NCBI GenBank assembly: GCA_022843585.1
Contig: JALHNJ010000003.1
Coordinates: forward strand, 186,001 to 250,000
Direction: 5' to 3'
From: Chitinophagaceae bacterium
Lineage (GTDB): Bacteria > Bacteroidota > Bacteroidia > Chitinophagales > Chitinophagaceae
Length of the DNA stretch: 64,000 nt
A program made the position numbers and the translations under genes. Each line of letters opens with the position of its first letter. Position 1 is the first letter of the stretch. The notes beneath the pieces are model-generated. The model was given only the letters and a program-made list of their open reading frames with translations, did no database searches and had not been told where the DNA came from. Below are positions 1 through 7,669 of the stretch, in pieces.

Positions 1-346
1 CCTTGTGCAAATGTGTTAGTTTTTCCATTACAATAGGTAACGCCTTCACGGTATACTTAGCATCGCCGGTAATTTTATTATAATACCCCTTGGCAAAGAA
101 TATCGTATCCCCGTTTTCTGTTATTGCCTTAAGGTCACGCAACTTAATCGCTTTACCCACTTCGTCTATTGGCAGATTCACCTCTAGTTTCTTTTCTGTT
201 ATTTTATCATATTTCAAAAAATCAGTATTACGAAAAATAAGTACCACACCACTGATCGCATACACAGCCATAATGCCGGCCAGGAAAAACCCAAGGTATC
301 GATGCCAAATTCTCATTTGGTTGCTCATAGTTGCTTTGCTAGCCAT
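1..346 (-). CDS. PepSY-associated membrane protein (partial, 3' end off the left edge)
   Basis: The reverse strand is open from an ATG at 346 to the window edge, about 115 residues with no stop. It begins MASKATMSNQMRIWHRYLGF and runs into a hydrophobic segment at about residues 16-37, followed by a soluble part with KITGDAKYTVKALPIV and LTHLHK. An N-terminal W-H-R motif before a membrane anchor and then a PepSY-like alpha/beta stretch is typical of PepSY-associated transmembrane proteins, often linked to iron uptake or membrane reductases in Bacteroidetes. A second ATG seven codons in is an equally good start. The plus-strand reading of the same bases has no recognisable protein character. 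Family level is fairly sure; substrate is unknown. Confidence 0.6.
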   Translation of the reverse strand, partial: MASKATMSNQMRIWHRYLGFFLAGIMAVYAISGVVLIFRNTDFLKYDKITEKKLEVNLPIDEVGKAIKLRDLKAITENGDTIFFAKGYYNKITGDAKYTVKALPIVMEKLTHLHK

Positions 347-504
347 TAATTGATTTTTTAAGATGGGCAAAGAGAATGTTTACACAATCAAATAGGTATC
401 GCAAAACGGAGAGAATATTTATATAATCGGGAAAATCCACACAACGGAACAGATGATTCTGGCTGGCAATTAAAAACTACTTTTGCTGCTTATTTATTAC
501 CAGT

Positions 505-1839
505 ATGACATTTGACGAACTGAATTTAAACACCCCTCTACTCAATGCACTGAATGAGTTAGGATACATCACTCCCACTCCTATTCAGCACCGGGTTTTC
601 TCCACCGTAATGTCCGGAAGGGATGTTTGTGGCATTGCACAAACCGGAACCGGCAAAACATTAGCCTATTTACTCCCCTGCCTGCGTCAATGGAAATTTA
701 GCAAGGATAAAGCTCCGCAAATACTCATTCTTGTACCAACTAGGGAACTGGTAACACAAATTGTTGACACCGTTAAAGCATTAACACCATATATGAGTGT
801 AATCGCAATGGGTGTGTATGGTGGTGTAAATATCAATACACAGCAAATTGAAGTGATGAAGGGAGTAGATGTATTGGTAGCAACACCCGGCCGTTTTTAC
901 GACCTGGCCATGAATGGTGCTTTTAAAACAAAAGCAATTAAAAAACTGGTAATTGATGAAGTAGATGAAATGCTCAACCTTGGATTTCGTACCCAAATAA
1001 AAAACATACTGGATTATCTGCCACCAAAAAGGCAAAACCTTTTATTCTCCGCCACCATGACGGAAGATGTAGAAGCCCTCATAGATACTTATTTTAATGA
1101 TCCTGTTCGGGTAGAAGCTGCACCTACCGGTACACCGTTGGAAAATATTTCGCAACTGGGTTACCAGCTTCCAAACTTTAATACCAAAGTAAACCTGTTG
1201 GAATTATTACTGGCCGAAAATAAAACCATGACCAAAGTATTGGTGTTCGCTGCCACAAAACAATTAGCCGACCAGTTGTATGAAAAGTTAGAAGCTACAT
1301 TTTCCGGCACGGTTGGAGTAATACATTCCAATAAAGAACAGAACTATCGTTTTAATACTGTCAAACAATTTAAAGAGGGAAATTTCCGGCTTATCATAGC
1401 AACAGATATTGTAGCAAGGGGAATTGATGTGGCAGAAGTAAGCCATGTCATCAATTTTGATGTGCCGGAAGTACCTGAAAATTATATCCACCGTATTGGC
1501 CGTACTGGCAGAGCTGATAAAAAAGGTATTGCGATCACCTTCATTACTGAAAAAGAAAAACCTTCGTTGGCTGCTATTGAAACTTTGATGAAATACGAAA
1601 TACCGGTTGCTGATTTACCGTCTGATCTTACTATTTCTAATGAGCTAACGGAAGATGAAAAGCCAAAAATATTTATGAAGACCGATGCTATAAAACCAAA
1701 GAAGAAAGAAGAAGCAGGTCCGGCCTTTCATGAAAAATCAGCAAAGAATAGTAAAGTAAATGTAATCGTGAGGCATAAAGACAGGATGATGCAGAAATAC
1801 GGCAAGCCGATTAAAAGAGGTGCGAAAAAGAAAAAGTAA
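505..1839 (+). CDS. DEAD-box ATP-dependent RNA helicase
   Basis: ATP-dependent RNA unwinding or RNP remodelling in the cytoplasm. The 444-residue protein carries the helicase motifs in order: Q motif TPTPIQ (about 23-28), Walker A AQTGTGKT (45-52), PTREL, TPGR, motif II DEVD (151-154), SAT, then the second RecA domain with ATDIVARGIDV and HRIGRTGRADKKG. The tail after about residue 390 is short, lysine-rich and probably RNA-binding, ending GAKKKK. Motif II reads DEVD rather than DEAD, so Ala is replaced by Val while the catalytic Asp-Glu and final Asp are kept. RhlE-like and CshA-like subfamilies are both possible. It stands alone, with a small VF530-family gene 92 bp downstream. Confidence 0.9.
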   Translation: MTFDELNLNTPLLNALNELGYITPTPIQHRVFSTVMSGRDVCGIAQTGTGKTLAYLLPCLRQWKFSKDKAPQILILVPTRELVTQIVDTVKALTPYMSVIAMGVYGGVNINTQQIEVMKGVDVLVATPGRFYDLAMNGAFKTKAIKKLVIDEVDEMLNLGFRTQIKNILDYLPPKRQNLLFSATMTEDVEALIDTYFNDPVRVEAAPTGTPLENISQLGYQLPNFNTKVNLLELLLAENKTMTKVLVFAATKQLADQLYEKLEATFSGTVGVIHSNKEQNYRFNTVKQFKEGNFRLIIATDIVARGIDVAEVSHVINFDVPEVPENYIHRIGRTGRADKKGIAITFITEKEKPSLAAIETLMKYEIPVADLPSDLTISNELTEDEKPKIFMKTDAIKPKKKEEAGPAFHEKSAKNSKVNVIVRHKDRMMQKYGKPIKRGAKKKK

Positions 1840-1931
1840 TATTACTTCAGAGTTCTTGCTTCAGGGTTTTTAGTTTGTCGTGATGATGCAGGTTTACTCA
1901 ACTATCGTTACACCCTGGAATTTATACAACC

Positions 1932-2159
1932 ATGTTACCATCAAAAGATCCATTGCACGGCAAAACATTAGAAGCAATCGTAACCGAATTGCAGGAGTAT
2001 TATGGCTGGGAAGAACTGGCCCGGAAAATAAATATCAATTGCTTTAAAAGTAATCCCAGTGTAAAGTCAAGCCTCAGCTTTTTACGAAAAACAGATTGGG
2101 CAAGAAAAAAAGTAGAAAGTCTTTATTTGTATATGTTGCGGAAAATAAAAAGTTTGTAG
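1932..2159 (+). CDS. VF530 / DUF2132 family small DNA-binding protein
   Basis: A 75-residue protein with the signature of the VF530 family (DUF2132): [20 protein letters not shown], then [27 protein letters not shown] and [11 protein letters not shown]. The family forms a small helical domain reported to bind DNA; cellular role is not established. Length matches the usual 65-85 residues, so the gene appears complete. It follows the DEAD-box helicase on the same strand after a 92-bp gap and could be co-transcribed, though no terminator or promoter is evident in the gap. Convergent to the serine hydrolase gene 22 bp away. Confidence 0.85.
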   Translation: MLPSKDPLHGKTLEAIVTELQEYYGWEELARKININCFKSNPSVKSSLSFLRKTDWARKKVESLYLYMLRKIKSL

Positions 2160-2181
2160 TTTATCGTGATGATAGGAAATT

Positions 2182-3330
2182 TCATTTAATAAAGTTATCA
2201 TACAAACAATTCACCGTTTTCTTTATCACTGTATTAAATCCATCTGAGTACGATGGATGACAGCCATTGGAAATAACAACAATTCCAAATTTCTCTTCAG
2301 GATGAAAGAACATAGCACTAAAGAGACCATAGGCTGAACCGGTATGCCCTTTCATCGTTTTTCCGGCAATCAATTTTTCGGTGGTCATGATTGCCAGCCC
2401 ATACCCTTCTTTATCGGATAGTTTTGTTTGCATTTGTTTAGCACTGGTTTTTGATATTACTCTTTTGCCTTTATACTTACCCTGGTTCATATGCATCATC
2501 ATATAGGCAGCAAGATCGGGGGCAGAAATTTTCATACCACCGGTGGGAGAAAATATAGGCGTACTATAGCCCATGGTGTAATTCCTTATTTCTTCGCTGC
2601 GGGGAGCATAGGCCGCAGGTGCTGCAATAAATTTTTTCAACGAATCATTGTATTCATAAATCGTTGCGAAACGGGTTTTATCTAAAGAGTCCACACAATA
2701 GCCGCCATATAATTGCAAAGGGTCCAGAATATGCTGTTTTACATATTGGTCAAACCGTTTGCCGGATATTTTTTCAATAATGGTGCCTACCATATTATAA
2801 TTAAGATTACAGTATTGGTAGCCGGTGCCGGGTTCGTAATCATTATAGCATTTGGCCCAGTCTTTATTTTTATCCGGGTTGATGGCATCGAGGGTGAAAT
2901 ACCCCTGGCGGTCGTTGATAGAGCTGCGGTGCGACATCACCATTCTAAGTGTGATAACCGTTTCAGGAAATTTGGGGTTCCTTATTTTAAAGCCAACGAG
3001 TGTACTGATATCATCCTCTAATGAAATTTTCTTTGCTTCCATTAATTGCATAATGGAAGTAGCAGAAAATGATTTGGAGATTGAAGCGATACGAAACAGA
3101 TCATTATTACTTAGCGGAGTGTTCGTTTCTATATTCTTGCTGCCGAATGAATGAGTATAGATTATTTTATTATTTTTCACTACCGCTACGGAAAGCCCGG
3201 CAACTGCTGATTGCTGCATGATGTTGTTGATGCAGTCTTCCGCTTTAGCTGGTTGAGCATTACTTTTCCATAAGAAGCCAAATAAAAAGATGAAAATCAT
3301 TATAGCTTTTAAGAATCGTAATCGAATCAT
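2182..3330 (-). CDS. Secreted beta-lactamase-fold serine hydrolase (class C / esterase-like)
   Basis: A periplasmic or outer-surface serine hydrolase of the beta-lactamase/D-alanyl-D-alanine carboxypeptidase-like family. I chose the ATG at 3330 because it gives an N-terminal signal peptide (MIRLRFLKAIMIFIFLFGFL, cleavage near SNAQ); a longer reading would start 87 bp upstream with a hydrophilic extension. The SxxK nucleophile motif is S83-I-S-K86, a Y-C-N motif lies in GYQYCNLNYN, and HTGSAYG takes the place of the KTG motif. The HTG triad and 382-residue length fit esterase or peptidase homologues rather than a true resistance beta-lactamase. Substrate unknown. Confidence 0.85.
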   Translation of the reverse strand: MIRLRFLKAIMIFIFLFGFLWKSNAQPAKAEDCINNIMQQSAVAGLSVAVVKNNKIIYTHSFGSKNIETNTPLSNNDLFRIASISKSFSATSIMQLMEAKKISLEDDISTLVGFKIRNPKFPETVITLRMVMSHRSSINDRQGYFTLDAINPDKNKDWAKCYNDYEPGTGYQYCNLNYNMVGTIIEKISGKRFDQYVKQHILDPLQLYGGYCVDSLDKTRFATIYEYNDSLKKFIAAPAAYAPRSEEIRNYTMGYSTPIFSPTGGMKISAPDLAAYMMMHMNQGKYKGKRVISKTSAKQMQTKLSDKEGYGLAIMTTEKLIAGKTMKGHTGSAYGLFSAMFFHPEEKFGIVVISNGCHPSYSDGFNTVIKKTVNCLYDNFIK

Positions 3331-3511
3331 TGTGCAAGAATTTATATCTAAATATAAGCAAAGAGGCTTGCAGTAAAAATCTTTCAGAAGTCTATCATAC
3401 AGAACAAACCAAATCAATTAAAATTAATCAACAACTTTCTTCAAATTGAAATCCTTCCCCTATTTTTTCTCATCAATTTGTTCTTATCTTAACCCATTAA
3501 ACCATCCAACT

Positions 3512-4255
3512 ATGCAGTGGCAAAAAAAGATCACCGTCATCACCGGCGCCAGCTCCGGTATCGGAAAAGCAACGCTTGAATTATTAAGAGCCGAAGGAAG
3601 TATTGTTTACAATCTCGACAAGCAGCTACCCACTGCAGCTGATCCTTATTTTATACCTTGCGATGCAGGCAACAAAATCGAAATCACCAATACCATCCGC
3701 TCTATATATGAAAAAGAAAAAGGTATTGATTTTGTTTTTGCCAATGCAGGAATGCACTTGTTTGCTACACTGGAAGAAACAAGCGATGCACAATTAGAAA
3801 CTTTGGTAGCTACGAACCTGCTAGGCCCATTTTATTTATTACAAGCTGTAATACCTATTATGAAGCAGCAACAAAAAGGAAGTATTGTACTCATGGGTTC
3901 CGACCAGGCATTCGTTGGCAAAGGCAGCAGTGCGGTATATGGCATGACCAAAGGAGCCATCAGCCAACTAACAAAAAGCACAGCTATTGATTACGCTCCG
4001 TTTAATATCCGGGTTAATTGTATTTGCCCCGGCACAATTCAATCTCCCTTGCTGGACAGAGCCGTGCAACAGTTTGTAGCAAAAAGTGGAGAAGCTACCG
4101 AAGCAGTGTATACTGCTCTCGGCAAAGCACAGCCCATTGGCAGAATAGGCCAGCCGGAAGAAATTGCAAAAGCCGTTCGGTTTTTATTGTCAGATGATAG
4201 TTCCTTTACTACCGGAAGTCTTTTTGCGGCAGATGGTGGATATACCTGTCAATAA
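3512..4255 (+). CDS. Short-chain dehydrogenase/reductase (SDR)
   Basis: NAD(P)-dependent oxidoreductase of the classical SDR family, 247 residues when started at the ATG at 3512; an in-frame ATG at 3446 would add 22 unlikely residues. The cofactor motif TGASSGIG lies at residues 11-18, NAG in FANAGMH follows, a Ser sits in VLMGSDQ, and the catalytic pair is Y143-G-M-T-K147. The C-terminus has the usual PIGRIGQPEEIAKAVRFLLS and TGSLFAADGG pattern. Substrate cannot be read from sequence. It is flanked by genes on the opposite strand, so it is probably monocistronic. Confidence 0.9.
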   Translation: MQWQKKITVITGASSGIGKATLELLRAEGSIVYNLDKQLPTAADPYFIPCDAGNKIEITNTIRSIYEKEKGIDFVFANAGMHLFATLEETSDAQLETLVATNLLGPFYLLQAVIPIMKQQQKGSIVLMGSDQAFVGKGSSAVYGMTKGAISQLTKSTAIDYAPFNIRVNCICPGTIQSPLLDRAVQQFVAKSGEATEAVYTALGKAQPIGRIGQPEEIAKAVRFLLSDDSSFTTGSLFAADGGYTCQ

Positions 4256-4278
4256 TAATGTGTTCACCAACTATTGAG

Positions 4279-5787
4279 TTATTCTTTTTTATATAACACC
4301 CATGCATCATTAACAGTGGGTTTTTTCCTTGCATGTAAAAACTGGTTAATGTCCCAGAGAATTTTCGATGAAAAGGCAACGGGTTTATATCCCAGGCTAT
4401 CCATCATCAAAAGATTAGGCTTGATTTCATTAAAGGTGGTAGCGATATAAGTGCCGCTTGTTGTTAAGTAGCGGAGCGAATCAGGAGTAGAAATTTTTTT
4501 CAGGTGTAGATTCTTAACACCTTTCTGATAAAAGACCATTGGTACAGCACTCATCGTTTCAAGTGGTGTGCGGTAAAGACAATAAATCTCAACCGTTTTA
4601 TGTTTAAATCTTTCCTTCAGGCTGCGGCCAAAATCAACCGTCTGTGCATAAGGAATAAAAGTGAATAGTAACAGCAATAAAGTATTCACCACAATGGTGA
4701 TCAGCAAGGCTATTCTTATTAAACGGGCTATCCATTTTTTACAAGTTGTATAATAATGAATCAGTGCGGGCAGACTCCACCCCACTATTAATGGTAAAGC
4801 ACTGAAAACAGGATAAAGAAAACGTTCTTCTTTATGACCGATGATGCTGTGCCCGATGATGAAGAGCAGTACCGTAATAAAAACAGGGTGGCTAATTTTT
4901 TTAAACAATGTTTTTAAGCTGAAAAATAAGAGAAGAAGACTGAATGGTGGTGCTGTCATAACAGCTACAAGTAGTCCTATATATTTTAGAAAACTGGAAG
5001 TGCCGTATTCGGCTGCTTTGCCCTGTAAAATATTGGTCTGAAAATACCGGGCTGGTGTAAGTACCCATTCCCCATAAAAACCGTAGTCCAAATATAGGTT
5101 GATTAAAAAAGCAACAAGAAACCCGGCGGTGAGAGGGAGCAGTCGCTTATATTTTTTTTCAACCAACAGCAGCCACAATCCAAAACCGGCAATGGCAAAC
5201 CCAATCTGGAATCGAAAATAAAAAGACAGGCACAACAGGAACCCCACAAAAAATAAAAAAATACCCGAAGGATTATTATTTCGTTTAGCATCATATAAGG
5301 CGATGGCAGCAAAAAAGAAAAGGCCGGAAAGCATTTCAGAACTGTACAAGGTTCGGGTGTAGGGCAATATCCAGGAAAAATTCAGGATCAGTAAAACAGT
5401 ATATAAAATTTTTAATGGCTCTTTTTTAAAATAATGAAAGGCAATAAGATTAAAAATGCAAAACATCAGTAACCCCATAATAACCCGCAAAATAGTAAGC
5501 TGCAGGTAAGGGTCTTCAATACCTGCCAGCATACAAATTTTATAATAAGCAGAAAATAAATATACCTGTAAGGTGGGCCGTATCTTGCTTTCAAGTTCAA
5601 AGGCATAATGAGCAGCATTTTCATTACCTAGCTGGTAAGAAGAAAATTCAACAATAGAAAAATGCTGGTCAAAATTGGAAAAGCCAATGGCCTGGATGGA
5701 GGTGATAATTTGTATAACAATGCCCAGCAGCAAAATCATCTGCAGCCTGCGGTCTGTTTGAACTAGTTTTTTTGTGTCAGCAAACAT
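4279..5787 (-). CDS. GT22 (ALG9/PIG-M-like) mannosyltransferase, multi-pass membrane protein
   Basis: A 502-residue polytopic membrane protein with roughly ten hydrophobic segments. Near the N-terminus, FSNFDQHFSIVEFSSYQLG resembles the acidic loop (HPDE/DxHFQ-E) of GT-C mannosyltransferases, and GHKEERFLYPV near residue 320 matches the HKExRFLxP motif typical of glycosyltransferase family 22 (ALG9, ALG12, PIG-B). GT22 enzymes use polyprenyl-phosphate-linked mannose, so this protein probably transfers a sugar to a lipid or surface glycan from the periplasmic side. A C-terminal soluble part follows the last membrane segment. No other glycan genes are adjacent. Family assignment is fairly confident, donor and acceptor are not. 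Confidence 0.75.
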   Translation of the reverse strand: MFADTKKLVQTDRRLQMILLLGIVIQIITSIQAIGFSNFDQHFSIVEFSSYQLGNENAAHYAFELESKIRPTLQVYLFSAYYKICMLAGIEDPYLQLTILRVIMGLLMFCIFNLIAFHYFKKEPLKILYTVLLILNFSWILPYTRTLYSSEMLSGLFFFAAIALYDAKRNNNPSGIFLFFVGFLLCLSFYFRFQIGFAIAGFGLWLLLVEKKYKRLLPLTAGFLVAFLINLYLDYGFYGEWVLTPARYFQTNILQGKAAEYGTSSFLKYIGLLVAVMTAPPFSLLLLFFSLKTLFKKISHPVFITVLLFIIGHSIIGHKEERFLYPVFSALPLIVGWSLPALIHYYTTCKKWIARLIRIALLITIVVNTLLLLLFTFIPYAQTVDFGRSLKERFKHKTVEIYCLYRTPLETMSAVPMVFYQKGVKNLHLKKISTPDSLRYLTTSGTYIATTFNEIKPNLLMMDSLGYKPVAFSSKILWDINQFLHARKKPTVNDAWVLYKKE

Positions 5788-6547
5788 AGAAATGATGTAA
5801 AATATGTATAAAAAGCAAGTAGTACGAAAGATGGATTTCCCCGGCCTTTACAAACTTACACTTGCAGAGTAGTCCGTGTTTTTTTGGGGTGAGGATGCAG
5901 GCCACCAAAGGTGGAAGTAATTTTTTAGTACCGGATTATAGCGCAATACTACGCTACGGCTGGGCGACGGAGCAATATTTGAAAACGGATAACCCGTAAC
6001 TACAGCTAATTAAAGTTACAAAACATAATGACAATTCCTATAGCCGGGCCTTGATCCATCATCCGTCATCTTACCTTACAAATTGATACAACCCTTGGCA
6101 GTGCTGAGCGGCATACAGTGTCAGGCTCCTTAATATTATCATATGGGAATTGCGTATGTTAAAAAACACAGCAATCAATCTCCTGGTCAATAAAATTGAG
6201 TATCTTTAAGCCACATGAACAGGTTTTCAAAATATACAATTTCAATGTTTCCAGGGGCAGTCATCACCGACCTCACGGATGCTTATACCTGTTCCTTTAC
6301 AGAGTTCATGCCTTTCTGTAATCATCTTTTTTATTTTTCCAGTTTCAAAGACTTTAAGCAGCTAAACCCGGGTTCTTAATAAAGACCGGGAAGAATGTTT
6401 GTCTGCTGCGGTACCGCAGGCGGGTTGATGGTTTGTGTATGTACTCATGCATCCTATGAACTGTCACCTTCCTGTTTTACCGGAGCTGTGTTAACCGGGT
6501 TACCATTGCTGGTAAACCTGTTTTTTTAATTTATTCAATTCACTTGC
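5788..6547. other. Gene-poor stretch with two possible micro-ORFs
   Basis: No clear gene is visible in this 760-bp gap. Two short plus-strand frames exist: 6215-6379 (54 residues, MNRFSKYTISMFPG... ending QLNPGS) and 6395-6529 (44 residues, Cys-rich and hydrophobic, starting MFVCCGTAGGLMVCVCTHAS and ending LLVNLFF). Neither resembles a family I know, and both have chance-level length. The second ends only 18 bp before the next gene and could be a small membrane peptide or simply leader sequence. No hairpin terminator or recognisable repeat stands out. Confidence 0.3.
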
Positions 6548-6766
6548 ATGAACAATAATAATGTTTCTATAAGTGGAATGCTTGCAGTAGCACTCCTGTT
6601 GATAAATGCCGTAGTACTGGAAACCGCCGTTGTAAAAAATACAGACTGGTATAAAGCACTCTGGGTAACACTGCCTTTATTGGCCATTGCCATATACCGT
6701 TCTAAAAAGAGAAAAATGCCGGAAGAAAAAACTCCAGCTGACACTTTATTAATTCTTAAAAAATAA
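6548..6766 (+). CDS. Small membrane protein of unknown function
   Basis: A 72-residue protein with two predicted membrane segments (about residues 10-28 and 37-50), followed by a basic stretch RSKKRKM and a short hydrophilic tail. I do not recognise the family. It ends 3 bp before the Rnk/GreA-like gene, so the two are almost certainly one transcript and perhaps translationally coupled. The opposite strand is also open here, but the close coupling and sensible hydrophobic pattern favour the plus strand. Confidence 0.6.
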   Translation: MNNNNVSISGMLAVALLLINAVVLETAVVKNTDWYKALWVTLPLLAIAIYRSKKRKMPEEKTPADTLLILKK

Positions 6767-6769
6767 AAA

Positions 6770-7165
6770 ATGTATACTTCAAAACAACCGGTCTTACTTA
6801 GCAAGCAAGACCATTCTACAATATTGTATTACCTGCGCAATCAGTCGGTGCACAATGCAGCAGACCGTCAATCGGCCAATGCCCTGCAGCAGGAATTAAA
6901 AAGAGCCAGGTTAATGGAAGAGAAACAATTGCCTCCCGGCATGGTGCGGCTGGGCAGTCGCTTAAAAGTGAGGGACGTAGAAACCAATGCCCTGTTGGAA
7001 TTAACGATCGTTACTCCCGATGAGGCTAATTGGAAAGAAAAGAAAATATCTGTGCTATCACCATTAGGCACAGCACTTATTGGGTTTTGCGTGGGTGTCA
7101 CCGTCAACTGGATGATGCCGGCCGGCGAAAAATTATTTTTAATTGAAGAAGTAAATAATGAATGA
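6770..7165 (+). CDS. GreA/GreB C-terminal-domain protein (Rnk-like RNA polymerase-binding factor)
   Basis: 131 residues. The C-terminal half matches the FKBP-like GreA/GreB C-terminal domain: VRLGSRLKVRDVETNALLEL, TIVTPDEANWKEKKISVLSP, LGTALIGFCVGVTVNWMMPA, GEKLFLIEEV. The N-terminal part is a short helical segment rather than the full GreA coiled coil, the layout of Rnk ('regulator of nucleoside diphosphate kinase') and related factors that bind RNA polymerase near the secondary channel. It lacks the two acidic coiled-coil tip residues of GreA as far as I can see, so RNA-cleavage stimulation is unlikely. Second gene of a two-gene unit with a small membrane protein. Confidence 0.85.
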   Translation: MYTSKQPVLLSKQDHSTILYYLRNQSVHNAADRQSANALQQELKRARLMEEKQLPPGMVRLGSRLKVRDVETNALLELTIVTPDEANWKEKKISVLSPLGTALIGFCVGVTVNWMMPAGEKLFLIEEVNNE

Positions 7166-7232
7166 AAAACCAAACTTCATAATTGTGCTGGGTAGTTTAC
7201 TCAGCACAATTATTATGGATGGATGTACGATG

Positions 7233-7628
7233 TTATCTGCTGAAAAATCTTTCCCTTCTCTTCTTCCTCCAGTCATGAATGTTCAGCCACACACTCAGTA
7301 ATGCCGTAAGCAGAAAGATGCTCATGGTAACGGTATCTACTAATTGTTTACTGAAATCCTTACCGGTAAGATGCAGCAGCAGGAAATGGATATACGAATC
7401 AGACCGGTCATTATAACCTAATGAATCTCTTACCTGCCAGTGCCAATCGGTGCAGGCACAATAGCCCCATCCATACCAGATGCCCAACACAAACCAGGAG
7501 AAAGCTGTCAACAGTATTGTTAATAAATGTAGCTTCCTTGTTTTAGTAAAAGCCCAGCCTACTATATTGAATAGTGTAAAGGCGGTATGAAAAACAAAGA
7601 AGAAGATATTGAGGAACTCATTCCACAT
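7233..7628 (-). CDS. DUF2784 family membrane protein
   Basis: 131 residues with four hydrophobic segments. The diagnostic stretch GYCACTDWHWQVRDSLGY, preceded by SWFVLGIWYGWG, matches DUF2784 proteins, which carry a conserved W-G-x-C-x-x-T-D-W-H-W-x-V-R element. Function is not known. A basic cytoplasmic tail (DWRKKRRERFFSR) ends the protein. It lies 41 bp upstream of the WG/Sel1 repeat gene with no obvious terminator between them, though promoter placement is unknown. Confidence 0.8.
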   Translation of the reverse strand: MWNEFLNIFFFVFHTAFTLFNIVGWAFTKTRKLHLLTILLTAFSWFVLGIWYGWGYCACTDWHWQVRDSLGYNDRSDSYIHFLLLHLTGKDFSKQLVDTVTMSIFLLTALLSVWLNIHDWRKKRRERFFSR

Positions 7629-7669
7629 ATTTATAAAAATAATGCCGTGCTTCTATCTGCCCATTTGTT

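Noticed and set aside
90-353. Plus-strand gene MAKNIVSPFS...
   Set aside because: Overlaps the minus-strand PepSY frame, which shows better family character (signal anchor, W-H-R motif).
2182-3330. Resistance beta-lactamase
   Set aside because: The KTG motif is replaced by HTG and the context is not mobile; esterase or peptidase-like hydrolase is more likely.
5788-6547. RNA gene in the 760-bp gap
   Set aside because: No cloverleaf, conserved RNA motif or strong hairpin is recognisable.
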